Assembly: GCF_007754425.1 (NCBI RefSeq)
Contig: NZ_CP037452.1
Coordinates: forward strand, 7,640,374-7,704,373
Direction of reading: 5' to 3'
Length of the DNA: 64,000 nucleotides
Source: Gimesia fumaroli
Lineage (GTDB): Bacteria; Planctomycetota; Planctomycetia; Planctomycetales; Planctomycetaceae
Positions 63,957 through 64,000 of this stretch are shown one piece after another. Made by a program: the position numbers and the translations under genes. A model generated the notes under the pieces. The model was not told the DNA's origin and did not search any database. It was given only the letters and a program-made list of their open reading frames with translations. The first letter of the stretch is position 1; each line of letters opens with the position of its first letter.

Positions 63957-64000
63957 TCGGCGATTGAACGAGATTGATCTGACAAGAAATCTTGGGGATG

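Noticed and set aside
1..64000. tRNA, rRNA or CRISPR features
   Set aside because: Reading both strands by eye showed no cloverleaf with a GGTTCGAATCC-type arm, no ribosomal RNA signature and no regularly spaced repeat; a covariance search was not possible.

Overview
The window looks like chromosomal DNA of a planctomycete, probably of the Gimesia/Planctomycetales type. This is inferred from gene content. There are several Tat-exported or signal-peptide enzymes typical of the group (a neutral-ceramidase-like protein, a xylose-isomerase-like TIM-barrel protein, a formylglycine sulfatase). Other pointers are LL-diaminopimelate aminotransferase, a shikimate dehydrogenase with an atypical N-terminal substrate motif, a secreted isoaspartyl methyltransferase, and loosely packed genes with many short hypothetical proteins. 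No rRNA, tRNA or CRISPR array was found.

Layout. 1-5.4 kb: a partial membrane-anchored protein, an NAD-type isocitrate dehydrogenase-family gene with a clear terminator, a small DUF962/Mpo1-like membrane protein and a TolC-family lipoprotein. 5.8-15.3 kb: a WYL regulator, hisI, the ceramidase-like protein, a 6-pyruvoyl-tetrahydropterin synthase homologue, rpsN-rpsR, an SDR enzyme, nnrE, a Crp/Fnr regulator, a small zinc-finger-like membrane protein and scpB. 15.4-22.3 kb is an accessory region, almost all on the minus strand. It holds a three-gene GNAT operon and a run of genes with three ADP-ribose-related folds (ADP-ribosylglycohydrolase, NUDIX, macro domain). The macro-domain gene is split by an IS110-family element.

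The IS110 element (16991-18190, 1,200 bp) is the most informative part of the window. Removing it restores an in-frame 157-residue macro-domain gene with a single CT core at the join. Upstream of the transposase lies a candidate bridge RNA with two guide loops. Short segments in those loops match or pair with this insertion site and with the element's own ends. The transposase has a one-base deletion near its C-terminus, so this copy may be inactive.

22.4-41.4 kb is mostly metabolism and envelope: aroE; metF and ahcY, divergent and both in the methyl cycle; the TIM-barrel protein; a fatty acid desaturase; the sulfatase; slyX; an esterase; a ThiF/MoeB-type E1 enzyme; a membrane zinc-ribbon protein ending in what looks like a DNA-ligase-type OB domain; an FKBP isomerase; dapL; a polytopic membrane protein; a YgfZ-type folate-binding protein; and a secreted PCMT.

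42.8-61.8 kb is one long plus-strand type IV pilus / type II secretion-like cluster: four minor-pilin-like proteins, PilM, PilN, PilO, a PilP-like protein, the secretin PilQ and a TPR lipoprotein. A histidine kinase, a response regulator, a GAF-GGDEF protein and a STAS protein follow, then PilB, PilT and PilC. No major pilin or prepilin peptidase gene is present. The window ends with an AI-2E-family transporter (minus) and a double-ACT protein of GcvR type.
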